In this document: piece after piece, positions 1-6,007 of the stretch
How positions within the stretch are numbered: the first letter of the stretch is position 1
Layout: the number at the start of each line of letters is the position of its first letter
NCBI GenBank assembly: GCA_964398865.1
Contig: CAYNOO010000023.1
Coordinates: 1 to 6,252 of the forward strand
Direction of reading: 5' to 3'
DNA: 6,252 nucleotides
From: Phycocordibacter sp964398865
GTDB taxonomy: Bacteria; Patescibacteriota; Minisyncoccia; Phycocordibacterales; Phycocordibacteraceae
Position numbers and translations under genes: made by a program
Notes under the pieces: generated by a model
What the model saw: only the letters and a program-made list of their open reading frames with translations
Told to the model about the DNA's origin: nothing
The model's database searches: none

Positions 1-1731
1 TGCTTGGAGATTGCCCCAGCCGGTGCCGCCTGAGGTGACAGGGAGGATGCCGGAGCTACTTCCCAAATCAAAAGTAAGAGAGGAAGTTGCTACGTAGTCA
101 TATCCGCCTGTCTGATTCCCCACTAAAAACTGTCCGTATGAAGGAGGAGTTGAGGTGCCCGTGCCGCCACTGTCGATGCCGAGAGCATGCGCAAGCGTGA
201 GGGTGCCGTTTATGCTCGCATTTGCGCCATTCAAGAGTGAGAGATTCCCATTCCCATCAATAGTGAGCGCGGTCGTCGTTGCAGAGCCGGAGGTAGAGGT
301 GGAAATAGCGAACAGATTCGCCGTGCCGCCATTCAAGCCTGCAATTGAAAGCTTAGCGAATGGGCTTGTGGTACCAATACCCACAAATCCGGATAGATAT
401 GAAGTTTCAGAGTTCGGGTCAAACCAGTATTTCGCATCCGTAGTCGCAGTGCCACCTATCACTACAACATCAGTCGTGTTGTTTGAATAATTTACCAACT
501 GTCCTAAGACAGACGAGGTTGTCGTGGACCATGTGCCGCCTGCAGAACCACCGCCGCCAGTAAGAGAAAGACAAACGCCATTCATAGCAAAACATCCATC
601 CGAGATATCGATACCATTCGCGAACGTACTCGTCGCAAGCGATGTTAGAGCAAGAGGTCCTTGAATCGTCGTGGTGCCAAGCGTCGTATCTCCAGCAGAA
701 AGTGTTGTGAACGATCCGGCTCCGCCTGAAATATTCGAACCAGTGATAGTGGAATTCGAAATGGTTCCGCCGGTAAAATTTGAACTAGAAATATCTACGG
801 ATGCAAGTCGGTCTATGCGATTAGTTAACTGGATAGCCTGAGTGTTTCCTGAAACTCCGAGCGTGAGATTGGAGAGTGCGCCATACACTTGTGACAGAAC
901 TGAATTCTTGAATCCTTGAAGCTCAACCGCAAGGTCAGCCGAAGAAACTCCGGTAATCGTCTGCGAATGATATTCGTTCGTCGTGTTGTTGTAGGTGTTG
1001 TTATACGTATTGTAGTTCGTCACCATCGCCACAGGTGCGGATGGAGATGATGAAGTTGCATTTCCATTTTGTACAACCGAAGGTGCTGGATGATGCCATG
1101 TAAGATTTCCAAAATCAATTCCAGAGAAGAGGAAACCGTACGTAACGAAAAAAATAATCAGAAAGACTCCGAGACCCGCAAGCGTCGAGAGAACGAGAGA
1201 TTGTTTCTCCTTACTGCTCTTTTTCTGGAACACAGAAAAGAAATTCTTATTCTTGTTTTTGTATTCTTGAGCACGAACTTCTTTGAGAGATGCGAGACGA
1301 GATGTTTCTCCGATCTTTACGCCCGCAGCAAATTGCTCCAAAGAGGCTCGCTCCACAAACCATTCACGTCCATCCCGTTCAGCCTGAACGCTCCCGTCAC
1401 GGCAGAGTTTTGCAAGATAATCCGGCGTGTAGCCGAACAATACCCCCGCCTCTCGGAGTGGCAAAAATTCTCTGCTGGCACGATACTCCTTCGCACGTTC
1501 TTCCTTGAGGTTTTCCAGCCTCTTTTTTTCTTCAACGATTACACGAGCAGCAAACGCTTTTAGAGAATTTCCTTCAACCAACCAATTTCTGCCATCTCTC
1601 TTTGCAACAATGGCTCCGTCTCGAGACAATTTTGTAACATAGTCGGATGTGTATCCAACTAAAAGCCCAGCCTCTTTTGGAGAGAGGTAAAAGGCAGGTG
1701 GAGCGTCGTTCTTTGACGATGAATCTTGCAT
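1..1731 (-). CDS. Membrane-anchored surface fibre protein with two N-terminal helix-turn-helix modules (partial, C-terminus outside window)
   Basis: An uninterrupted frame of 577 codons starts at ATG 1731-1729 and is still open at base 1. The codon just before this ATG is TAA in the same frame, so no earlier start is possible; there is no Shine-Dalgarno sequence. Two related MerR/excisionase-like helix-turn-helix modules lie at about residues 13-61 and 87-135 (GYTSDYVTKLSRDG and GYTPDYLAKLCRDG, each followed by a GR-x-W-x-V wing). Each is followed by a charged, probably helical linker. A Lys-rich stretch (about 158-176) precedes one transmembrane helix at about 178-202, so the N-terminus should be cytoplasmic and the rest outside. 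The outer part has an Asn/Tyr/Thr-rich stretch (238-252), a possible coiled coil (about 265-312), Gly/Ser/Thr-rich repeats, a Cys pair (380 and 387) and tail-fibre-like motifs VGIGTTSPFAKLSI (450-463) and SGGTGTST (521-528), with a second SGGTG at 567. Similar fibre repeats are known from CPR surface proteins. Function is unknown; adhesion or attachment is an inference. Confidence -1.
   Translation of the reverse strand, partial: MQDSSSKNDAPPAFYLSPKEAGLLVGYTSDYVTKLSRDGAIVAKRDGRNWLVEGNSLKAFAARVIVEEKKRLENLKEERAKEYRASREFLPLREAGVLFGYTPDYLAKLCRDGSVQAERDGREWFVERASLEQFAAGVKIGETSRLASLKEVRAQEYKNKNKNFFSVFQKKSSKEKQSLVLSTLAGLGVFLIIFFVTYGFLFSGIDFGNLTWHHPAPSVVQNGNATSSSPSAPVAMVTNYNTYNNTYNNTTNEYHSQTITGVSSADLAVELQGFKNSVLSQVYGALSNLTLGVSGNTQAIQLTNRIDRLASVDISSSNFTGGTISNSTITGSNISGGAGSFTTLSAGDTTLGTTTIQGPLALTSLATSTFANGIDISDGCFAMNGVCLSLTGGGGSAGGTWSTTTSSVLGQLVNYSNNTTDVVVIGGTATTDAKYWFDPNSETSYLSGFVGIGTTSPFAKLSIAGLNGGTANLFAISTSTSGSATTTALTIDGNGNLSLLNGANASINGTLTLAHALGIDSGGTGTSTPPSYGQFLVGNQTGGYDYVATSSLTFDLGSSSGILPVTSGGTGWGNLQA
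1330..1470 (-). other. Second helix-turn-helix module of the surface protein
   Basis: Residues about 88-134 repeat the module at about 15-60 (bases 1552-1689). By eye 28 of 49 aligned residues are identical, including GYT-x-DY, the KL-x-RDG turn and the RDGR-x-W-x-V wing. The copies are separated by a Lys/Glu/Arg-rich helical linker. The pattern is an internal tandem duplication old enough for the DNA copies to have diverged. Confidence -1.
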
Positions 1732-1933
1732 TTAAAAGAGACGAACTAACTAATATTTTACTAGTCATTTCGGGGAAAAGACCTAAGAAAGAAAATTACT
1801 TATGGGGATTAGATTGAAAATAAAAAATACAATAAGAAAAATAAAATAAAATAAAAAACTCAAAACAAATAATAAAAAATAAGGCTAATGTAACTTTAAA
1901 GAAAAATTTTCTTATTCTAACTAGGATTGAATT
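1732..1933. other. Very A/T-rich intergenic region upstream of the surface protein gene
   Basis: No coding frame is credible here. Bases 1811-1880 contain only 7 G or C in 70, with A-runs and a TAAAA repeat (three units at 1842-1856) on the plus strand, so the strand read by the neighbouring genes is T-rich. An A/T-only near-palindrome lies at 1899-1913. The region sits between the terminator of the upstream operon and the start of the surface protein gene, so it should contain that gene's promoter. A possible -10 (TAAAAT on the minus strand, 1760-1755) is visible, but I found no convincing -35. The A-tracts could bend the DNA or act as an UP-like element; this is an inference. Confidence -1.
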
Positions 1934-1963
1934 AAAAAATCCTCCGTTAAAGTAACGCAGGAT
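1934..1963 (-). terminator. Intrinsic terminator after the obgE-gatB-HTH group
   Basis: Read on the minus strand, ATCCT-G-CGTTA pairs with TAACG-G-AGGAT. This gives two 5-bp stems separated by one G-G mismatch, closed by the loop CTT. Five further T residues follow directly. This is the clearest terminator in the window. It lies 32 bases past the stop codon of the helix-turn-helix gene and separates that operon from the surface protein gene. Confidence -1.
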
Positions 1964-1988
1964 ACTGAAAATGACATGAAATAAAGTT

Positions 1989-2006
1989 ATCTCGTCTAAA
2001 CGAGAT
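1989..2006 (-). repeat. Palindrome across the stop codon of the helix-turn-helix gene (copy A)
   Basis: ATCTCGT and ACGAGAT form a 7-bp inverted repeat around a 4-base centre that contains the TAG stop codon (1998-1996). The core CTCGTCTAAACGAG (1991-2004) differs by one base from a perfect 14-bp palindrome inside the same gene at 2859-2872; the two share 16 of 16 positions from 1991-2006 and 2859-2874 apart from that base. It could be an RNA hairpin at the stop codon or a protein-binding site. The sequence after it is not a clean T-run, so it is unlikely to be a terminator itself. Confidence -1.
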
Positions 2007-2907
2007 CAATAAGAGACTTAAAAAAATCAATTCCTTTCAAAAAGAGAACTTGGGGGGAATTTAGAATGAAAAATAAGAAATCTTTGAGCGTTGTGTACCC
2101 GGCATGGATAGAGGGTATGTCTCCTATCGTCTGAGCTACGTAGTGATAGCTTAAATATACATTTGCAGTGTACAGATCACTTTGGGGAGCAATGATTATA
2201 TGGGACGCAATGAAAAATCCAGACCCCAACACGAGCGCAAGAAGAGTTGCTGAGCTCAAAGCAAGTGCGAAATAGCCTAGAGAGTTATTTTTAGCCTTTA
2301 CTCTGATAGGTCTTACTTTATTTTCTCTAACTATAAGTGTCTTGATCTGTTTCTTTTCTGCGGGAACATTTCTCCTAAGATGAGAAACGGGATTAGAGTC
2401 TTGGATCTTAGTTTTTGCTCGGAGAATGCGAATTCTTAAGTTATTTTTTTCTTGGTTAGCCGAGATTACTTTATTTTGAGCCACTGTAATAAATTGAGAA
2501 ACACCTAAAGAATCTTCTTGAAAACTTATTGGAAAGAGAGCCTGTTCGTCAGAAGAATAGCTAACAGGAGTCCACGTAGAAGGTAGACTACGTTGAAGAG
2601 TTAAAAGTGCGTGAGAAACCGTTGGGATCTTCTTTTCCCTTGCGTATTCCCTTCGAATCGAGACCTTTCCGCTGCCATTTTCTGCAAGGGACTCCCCTTC
2701 AATAGGAGTTGAAGAATTAATTTCAACTCCTGCATTTTCGTGAAGAAGTAGAGCGTCTTCATCGACGTACCAAGCTCGACCAATTCTGGTCGCTGGAATT
2801 TTGCCAGCACGGGCAAGCTGTCCCACATAATCTTTGGCGTAGCCTGTTATTTCGCTAGCTCGTCTAGACGAGATATATTTTTTACCAGCGATAGTGAGCT
2901 CATCCAT
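1996..2907 (-). CDS. Membrane-tethered helix-turn-helix protein
   Basis: This 303-residue protein starts at ATG 2907-2905. A MerR/excisionase-like helix-turn-helix module occupies about residues 5-52 (ISSRRASEITGYAKDYVGQ, then GR-x-W-YV) and is closely related to the two modules in the downstream surface protein. A polar, low-complexity linker of about 150 residues follows and becomes basic near its end (about 175-207). One transmembrane helix lies at about 209-238, and a roughly 65-residue C-terminal part contains hydrophobic segments (about 274-300). Positive charge before the helix predicts a cytoplasmic N-terminus. Such N-terminal modules are common in CPR proteins, but I know of no assigned function. 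It follows gatB by 69 bases with no terminator visible between them, so it is probably co-transcribed. By eye the gene is more A/T-rich than gatB and obgE. An alternative TTG start at 2946 would add 13 residues; it has a strong Shine-Dalgarno sequence, but the ATG gives the N-terminus usual for this module. Confidence -1.
   Translation of the reverse strand: MDELTIAGKKYISSRRASEITGYAKDYVGQLARAGKIPATRIGRAWYVDEDALLLHENAGVEINSSTPIEGESLAENGSGKVSIRREYAREKKIPTVSHALLTLQRSLPSTWTPVSYSSDEQALFPISFQEDSLGVSQFITVAQNKVISANQEKNNLRIRILRAKTKIQDSNPVSHLRRNVPAEKKQIKTLIVRENKVRPIRVKAKNNSLGYFALALSSATLLALVLGSGFFIASHIIIAPQSDLYTANVYLSYHYVAQTIGDIPSIHAGYTTLKDFLFFILNSPQVLFLKGIDFFKSLIDLV
2859..2872. repeat. Perfect 14-bp palindrome inside the helix-turn-helix gene (copy B)
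   Basis: CTCGTCTAGACGAG is its own reverse complement. It overlaps codons for SSRRAS in the first helix of the module. Its near-copy at 1991-2004 spans the stop codon of the same gene and is read in a different frame there, so shared codon use does not explain the match. Confidence -1.
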
Positions 2908-2958
2908 GCCCCCAGTGTACCTGGAGTAGAGCAAACGAAGTGGCAAGAGTGTAGATAA

Positions 2959-2964
2959 CCTCCT
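2959..2964 (-). promoter_or_regulatory. Strong Shine-Dalgarno sequence (AGGAGG) before the helix-turn-helix gene
   Basis: AGGAGGT on the minus strand is the only consensus ribosome binding site I see ahead of any start in this window. It lies 12 bases before an in-frame TTG (2946-2944) and 51 bases before the ATG at 2907. The spacing to TTG is longer than ideal. It therefore favours the TTG start or reflects translation from both starts, whereas the module boundary favours the ATG. Confidence -1.
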
Positions 2965-2976
2965 GCCTCAAATACC

Positions 2977-4386
2977 TTATGAAAGCTTTTCTTTGATGAT
3001 TTTCTCTAGTTCTGTTGGATTTACCGAACCCTTGGACTTCTTCATGCCAGCCCCTAGGAGGAACTTCATAGCCTCATGTTTGCCAGCCTTGATGTCTGCT
3101 GCCACTGTAGGATTATCAGCAATGACCGCGTCTGCAATAGCGGCTATTGCACCCACGTCTTTCATCTGTAAAAGTCCATGCTTTTCCGCAAGCTCTTTCG
3201 CACCCCCTCCCCCTTTGAGAAGAAGCGCGATAAGATCTTTGCCGCCACGAGAAGAAAGATCACCAGAACGCAGAAGTTTGATCACTTCAACAAAAGAACC
3301 GTTCTTTAGATATTCTAATTCCTGTGCGCTAGGGTTTGCTCCTCTAACATCGGTGAGAAGGTAATTGATTCCCAATTGAATGTCGAGTGGATCAGTAAGT
3401 ACGCCGGCGACGTCCGCATCAAAGAAGGTGGCGTAGGTGTCATCCGAGAGCAGCGTCTCGGCGTCATCACTCTTAAGTCCGAGCGCAATGTATCGCGCGC
3501 GCTTCTCCCAAGGTAATTCCGGCATCGATGCCTTGAGAACATCGTATGCAAACTCAGGCACCCCTGAGAGATGAAACTTCGGAATGTCCGGATCAGGGAA
3601 ATATCGATACTGCTCCGACTCTTCTTTAAGTCTCTGCGAGAACGTTATGTTTTTGGTGTCGTCCCATCCGCGAGTTTCCTGGACGACCTTCTCCCCTCTC
3701 TCTAAGAGCTCCTCCTGTCGCACAAGCTCGAACGCGATTGCCTTCTCGACAGACTTGAATGAATTGAGATTCTTGACTTCAACTTTGGTGCCAAGCTTCG
3801 AATCACGACTTATCGAGATATTGGCTTCGACACGCATCTGACCTTGTTCCATATTCGCGTCCCCCGCCCCCAAGGTACGAAGCAGCCGCTGCAGCTCTGC
3901 AGCAAAGGCGCTCGCAGTCTTCGCATCGTGGATGCATGGCTCGGTCACCAACTCCATCAGCGGTAAGCCTGCACGATTGAAATCGATGAGACTGAACTCA
4001 CCCGAGCCGTGCTGTGTGCGTGCCGCATCTTCTTCAAGATGGATACGGGTGATGGCAACGCCGTTTAGGCTGCCGCCTAATACGAGTGGAAATTCATACT
4101 GACTTATTTGATAGCCTTTCGGCAGATCCGGGTAGAAATAGTTCTTCCTATCAAATTCGGTATAGTCAGCCAAAGTGCCTTGTATCGCAACACCAACACG
4201 AAGCACGTGCTCTATCGCAGCCCTGTTGACTGTCGGCAGCGTGCCGGGATGTGCCATACACACCGGACACACATTGACGTTCGGTCTGCTTTCATCGGGA
4301 TCATTCAAAGAATCGCAGAACATCTTAGTCCGCGTCTTAAGTTCAGCGTGTATTTCTAGACCTATGGTCGGAGTATAGGGAGGCAC
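2977..4386 (-). CDS. gatB: Aspartyl/glutamyl-tRNA amidotransferase subunit B
   Basis: This 469-residue protein matches GatB in length and over its whole extent. GatB binds tRNA and carries out the ATP-dependent activation step by which GatCAB turns Glu-tRNA(Gln) or Asp-tRNA(Asn) into the Gln or Asn form in the cytoplasm. Visible landmarks are IGLEIHAELKTRTKMFC at 8-24, a CPVC pair at 40-43 that with Cys24 may help bind zinc, the acidic HLEEDAARTQH at 116-126, the family signature IDFNRAGLPLMELVTEP at 134-150, KVEVKNLNSFKSVEKAI at 201-217, and RYFPDPDIP at 261-269. The C-terminal tRNA-binding YqeY-like tail runs to about 469 with GKHEAMKFLLGAGMKKSKG at 435-453. The start is GTG (4386-4384). 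The only in-frame codons between it and the obgE stop are seven non-standard ones, so no other usual start exists; no Shine-Dalgarno is seen. The 18-base gap to obgE indicates co-transcription. gatA and gatC are not in the window. Confidence -1.
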   Translation of the reverse strand: MPPYTPTIGLEIHAELKTRTKMFCDSLNDPDESRPNVNVCPVCMAHPGTLPTVNRAAIEHVLRVGVAIQGTLADYTEFDRKNYFYPDLPKGYQISQYEFPLVLGGSLNGVAITRIHLEEDAARTQHGSGEFSLIDFNRAGLPLMELVTEPCIHDAKTASAFAAELQRLLRTLGAGDANMEQGQMRVEANISISRDSKLGTKVEVKNLNSFKSVEKAIAFELVRQEELLERGEKVVQETRGWDDTKNITFSQRLKEESEQYRYFPDPDIPKFHLSGVPEFAYDVLKASMPELPWEKRARYIALGLKSDDAETLLSDDTYATFFDADVAGVLTDPLDIQLGINYLLTDVRGANPSAQELEYLKNGSFVEVIKLLRSGDLSSRGGKDLIALLLKGGGGAKELAEKHGLLQMKDVGAIAAIADAVIADNPTVAADIKAGKHEAMKFLLGAGMKKSKGSVNPTELEKIIKEKLS

Positions 4387-4404
4387 GCGGCGAATGATAG
4401 CAAA

Positions 4405-5376
4405 CTAGTGCGCTCCGAGAAAGCGAGAAAGTGAATCCCCTGCCTCTTTCAGGAGTTGGTCGTCGATGATTGAAACAGGAACTACGGTAAAACCTTTCTC
4501 TATGAATATTCCTTTCAGCTTTTGTACCGCTTCCCCCGACAAGAGATCCGTCTTAGTAAGGAAGACTATCTCGGGTTTCCGAGATAACTCTTCCGAGTAT
4601 TCGGTGATCTCTTTGCGGACCGTATCGTAGTCCTTGAGGGGGTCTTCACTATCGGATGCGACGCAGTGGATAAGTAGCTTGGTGCGGGACACATGTCGCA
4701 GAAAATTATGACCAAGCCCCCTTCCTTCCGCTGCACCCTCGATGAGACCCGGAATGTCCGCCATGATGTATCCGTAAAAAACGCCTAAGGAAGGCTCGAG
4801 AGTTGTGAACGCATACGCACCTACTTTCGCATTCGCTTTGGTAAAAGCATTGAGAAGTGATGATTTGCCTGCGTTCGGCAACCCAATAAGTCCAACGTCA
4901 GCGATTATCCGAAGTTCAACGCGGAAGCTTCCTTCCTCGCCGATCTGACCCGGCACAGCCTGATCGGGGTATTGATTAGTCGATGATTTGAAATGCGCAT
5001 TCCCCATGCCGCCACGACCGCCTTTAAGCGCGATCACCTCCTGCCCTTCTTCAAGAACCTCAAAACTCTCGCGTGTGCTCTTTCGAGTGACGACAGCCCC
5101 TATGGGTACATCGATGATATGATCTTCCCCATTCTTGCCTGCCATTTCCTTGTTCCCGCCATCAGCACCTTTGGTTGCACGAAATGCGCCGTGACCTCTA
5201 TATTTCGAAAGTACCTGAATATCGCGAACACCGCGGAAAATGATGTTGCCGCCGTTACCCCCATCTCCTCCAGCAGGTCCTCCGAACTCCTTCCCTTTTT
5301 CATGAAGGAAACGAACAACACCATTGCCGCCGTTGCCTGCACGTGCCACCAAAATTATCTCGTCGATGAATGCCAT
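4405..5376 (-). CDS. obgE: Obg family GTPase
   Basis: This 323-residue protein is a GTPase of the Obg/CgtA type, which acts in large ribosomal subunit assembly and in growth and stress control. Residues 1-157 form the glycine-rich Obg fold (for example GGPAGGDGGNGGNIIF, 32-47, and LKGGRGGMGN, 117-126). The G domain begins at about 158: G1 GLPNAGKSS at 165-173, switch I FTTLEPSLGV at 190-199, G3 DIPGLIEGAAEGRGLGHNF at 207-225, G4 TKTD at 274-277 and G5 VSI at 301-303. G4 has Thr in place of the usual Asn of NKxD, and G5 has Ile in place of Ala in SA. The protein ends right after the G domain, so the C-terminal OCT domain of some Obg proteins is absent; this domain varies in the family. The start is ATG 5376, without a Shine-Dalgarno. 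It heads the likely operon with gatB, whose GTG start lies 18 bases beyond the obgE stop in the same frame. Confidence -1.
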   Translation of the reverse strand: MAFIDEIILVARAGNGGNGVVRFLHEKGKEFGGPAGGDGGNGGNIIFRGVRDIQVLSKYRGHGAFRATKGADGGNKEMAGKNGEDHIIDVPIGAVVTRKSTRESFEVLEEGQEVIALKGGRGGMGNAHFKSSTNQYPDQAVPGQIGEEGSFRVELRIIADVGLIGLPNAGKSSLLNAFTKANAKVGAYAFTTLEPSLGVFYGYIMADIPGLIEGAAEGRGLGHNFLRHVSRTKLLIHCVASDSEDPLKDYDTVRKEITEYSEELSRKPEIVFLTKTDLLSGEAVQKLKGIFIEKGFTVVPVSIIDDQLLKEAGDSLSRFLGAH

Positions 5377-5381
5377 ATAAA

Positions 5382-5387
5382 AGTATA
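5382..5387 (-). promoter_or_regulatory. Possible -10 element giving a nearly leaderless obgE transcript
   Basis: TATACT on the minus strand ends 5 bases before the obgE ATG. A start site at the usual distance would fall at about the ATG. The same arrangement (CTACTTTCTA, then TATATACTT, then TATATG) precedes the phosphoribosyltransferase gene. No good -35 is seen, so this competes with the more distant promoter at 5412-5439. Confidence -1.
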
Positions 5388-5397
5388 TAGAAAGTAG
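5388..5397. repeat. Short repeat TAGAAAGTAG, copy 1 of 3
   Basis: The same 10-mer occurs at 5984-5993 in the same orientation and inverted at 5497-5506. Copies 1 and 3 stand just upstream of obgE and of the phosphoribosyltransferase gene. The inverted copy lies just past the stop codon of the latter, so with copy 1 it flanks the obgE promoter region as an inverted pair. Confidence -1.
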
Positions 5398-5411
5398 AAC
5401 GCAGTTACTAG

Positions 5412-5439
5412 ACTATAACCTCTTACAAAGGGATTGCAA
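5412..5439 (-). promoter_or_regulatory. Candidate sigma70-type promoter for obgE-gatB
   Basis: On the minus strand TTGCAA (5439-5434, 4 of 6 to consensus) and TATAGT (5417-5412, 5 of 6) are separated by 16 bases. A start near 5405 would give a leader of about 28 bases before the obgE ATG. The call rests on pattern alone. Confidence -1.
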
Positions 5440-5454
5440 CAAAGCCGCCCTCTG

Positions 5455-5480
5455 AAAAAACTACGCGCAAAGCTCGCTAC
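5455..5480 (-). terminator. Probable weak intrinsic terminator after the phosphoribosyltransferase gene
   Basis: Read on the minus strand, GCG-A-GC pairs with GC-G-CGT around a TTT loop (stem of five pairs including one G-U, with an A-G mismatch). Two bases later there is a run of six T (5460-5455). It lies about 50 bases past the stop codon at 5531 and ahead of the obgE promoter candidates. The stem is short, so the call is tentative. Confidence -1.
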
Positions 5481-5496
5481 CTTTCTTTTTTTACTA

Positions 5497-5506
5497 CTAC
5501 TTTCTA
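5497..5506. repeat. Short repeat CTACTTTCTA (inverted copy 2 of 3)
   Basis: This is the reverse complement of the 10-mer at 5388-5397 and 5984-5993. It is embedded in a pyrimidine-rich stretch with further CTAC units (5494-5520). Confidence -1.
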
Positions 5507-5530
5507 CCCTCTACGTACTACCCTTCTAAA

Positions 5531-5962
5531 CTAACGATCTATCTCTTTCGGACGAGCGCGCGGCGACTCCCACGGGAACCTCACCACCTCCGTAACTTCC
5601 TTCAGATAAAAATCCGGTTTGATTTCAGATGTGGGCATTATGTACAGGCATGCCGTTTTCACGAACGCACCTTTCGCTTCTAGCCGCTCTTTAGCGAGAA
5701 CTAATCCTCTCCCGGTCTCAAGCATGTCTTCAACAAGGAGTAAGTGACGCCCTGTTATGTCTTCGACGATATCGACCGTCAGCTTCCTTTCTTCACCAAC
5801 TCGCCGAACAGTAATCGCGTACACGTCTTTCACGTGCAAGTCGCGTGCGAGAAGTCTCGCTGGCACCAACCCGCCGCGCACGACCGCAACGATGCCGCTC
5901 GGCTTATAGTCAACGCTCCGAGCGAGCATTTTCATTTCTTTATCAAATTCATCCCATTTCAT
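5531..5962 (-). CDS. Phosphoribosyltransferase family protein (purine type, Gpt/COG2236-like)
   Basis: This 143-residue protein has the type I phosphoribosyltransferase fold, which joins a nucleobase to PRPP to make a nucleotide. GIVAVVRGGLVPARLLARDL at 23-42 contains the loop that contacts pyrophosphate (VRGG, 28-31). The PRPP-binding signature is HLLLVEDMLETGRGL at 73-87, with the acidic pair Glu78-Asp79 and the TG turn at 83-84. The C-terminal FPWESP (129-134) resembles the end of short xanthine/guanine/hypoxanthine phosphoribosyltransferases, where an aromatic residue stacks on the base, so purine salvage is the best guess. The exact base cannot be read from the sequence. Length fits this short class. 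The start is ATG 5962 with no Shine-Dalgarno; a possible -10 lies 8 bases upstream. It is separated from obgE by a 154-base gap with a probable terminator, so it is likely its own unit or the end of one starting with the gene at the right edge. Confidence -1.
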   Translation of the reverse strand: MKWDEFDKEMKMLARSVDYKPSGIVAVVRGGLVPARLLARDLHVKDVYAITVRRVGEERKLTVDIVEDITGRHLLLVEDMLETGRGLVLAKERLEAKGAFVKTACLYIMPTSEIKPDFYLKEVTEVVRFPWESPRARPKEIDR

Positions 5963-5970
5963 ATAGAGGA

Positions 5971-5976
5971 AGTATA
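5971..5976 (-). promoter_or_regulatory. Possible -10 element directly before the phosphoribosyltransferase gene
   Basis: TATACT on the minus strand ends 8 bases before the ATG at 5962, which would give a leader of only about 2 bases. It is preceded by CTACTTTCTA, as at obgE. No -35 with good match is visible, so confidence is low. Confidence -1.
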
Positions 5977-5983
5977 TAGCAGG

Positions 5984-5993
5984 TAGAAAGTAG
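5984..5993. repeat. Short repeat TAGAAAGTAG, copy 3 of 3
   Basis: This copy is followed on the plus strand by further GTAGAG units (to about 6004) and lies between the four-helix-bundle gene and the phosphoribosyltransferase start. Confidence -1.
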
Positions 5994-6007
5994 AGAGTAG
6001 AGAGCGC

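Noticed and set aside
155..490. Plus-strand open frame of 111 codons
   Set aside because: It lies wholly antisense to the fibre region of the surface protein, whose frame is continuous and has recognisable repeats; the plus-strand translation shows no domain.
1069..1563. Plus-strand open frame of 164 codons and smaller overlapping ones
   Set aside because: They are antisense to the helix-turn-helix modules and membrane helix of the surface protein and have no recognisable content.
1618..1627. Palindrome GTCTCGAGAC in the first module of the surface protein
   Set aside because: It is only 10 bp, follows from the codons for SRD, and has no second copy in the window.
1899..1913. Near-palindrome AAGAAAAATTTTCTT
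   Set aside because: It is almost pure A/T in a very A/T-rich region, where such symmetry is expected by chance.
1923..1943. Possible alternative pairing of AGGATT with the terminator arm, as in an attenuator
   Set aside because: The third arm is transcribed after the T-run of the terminator, too late to act as an antiterminator, and no gene in the same unit follows closely.
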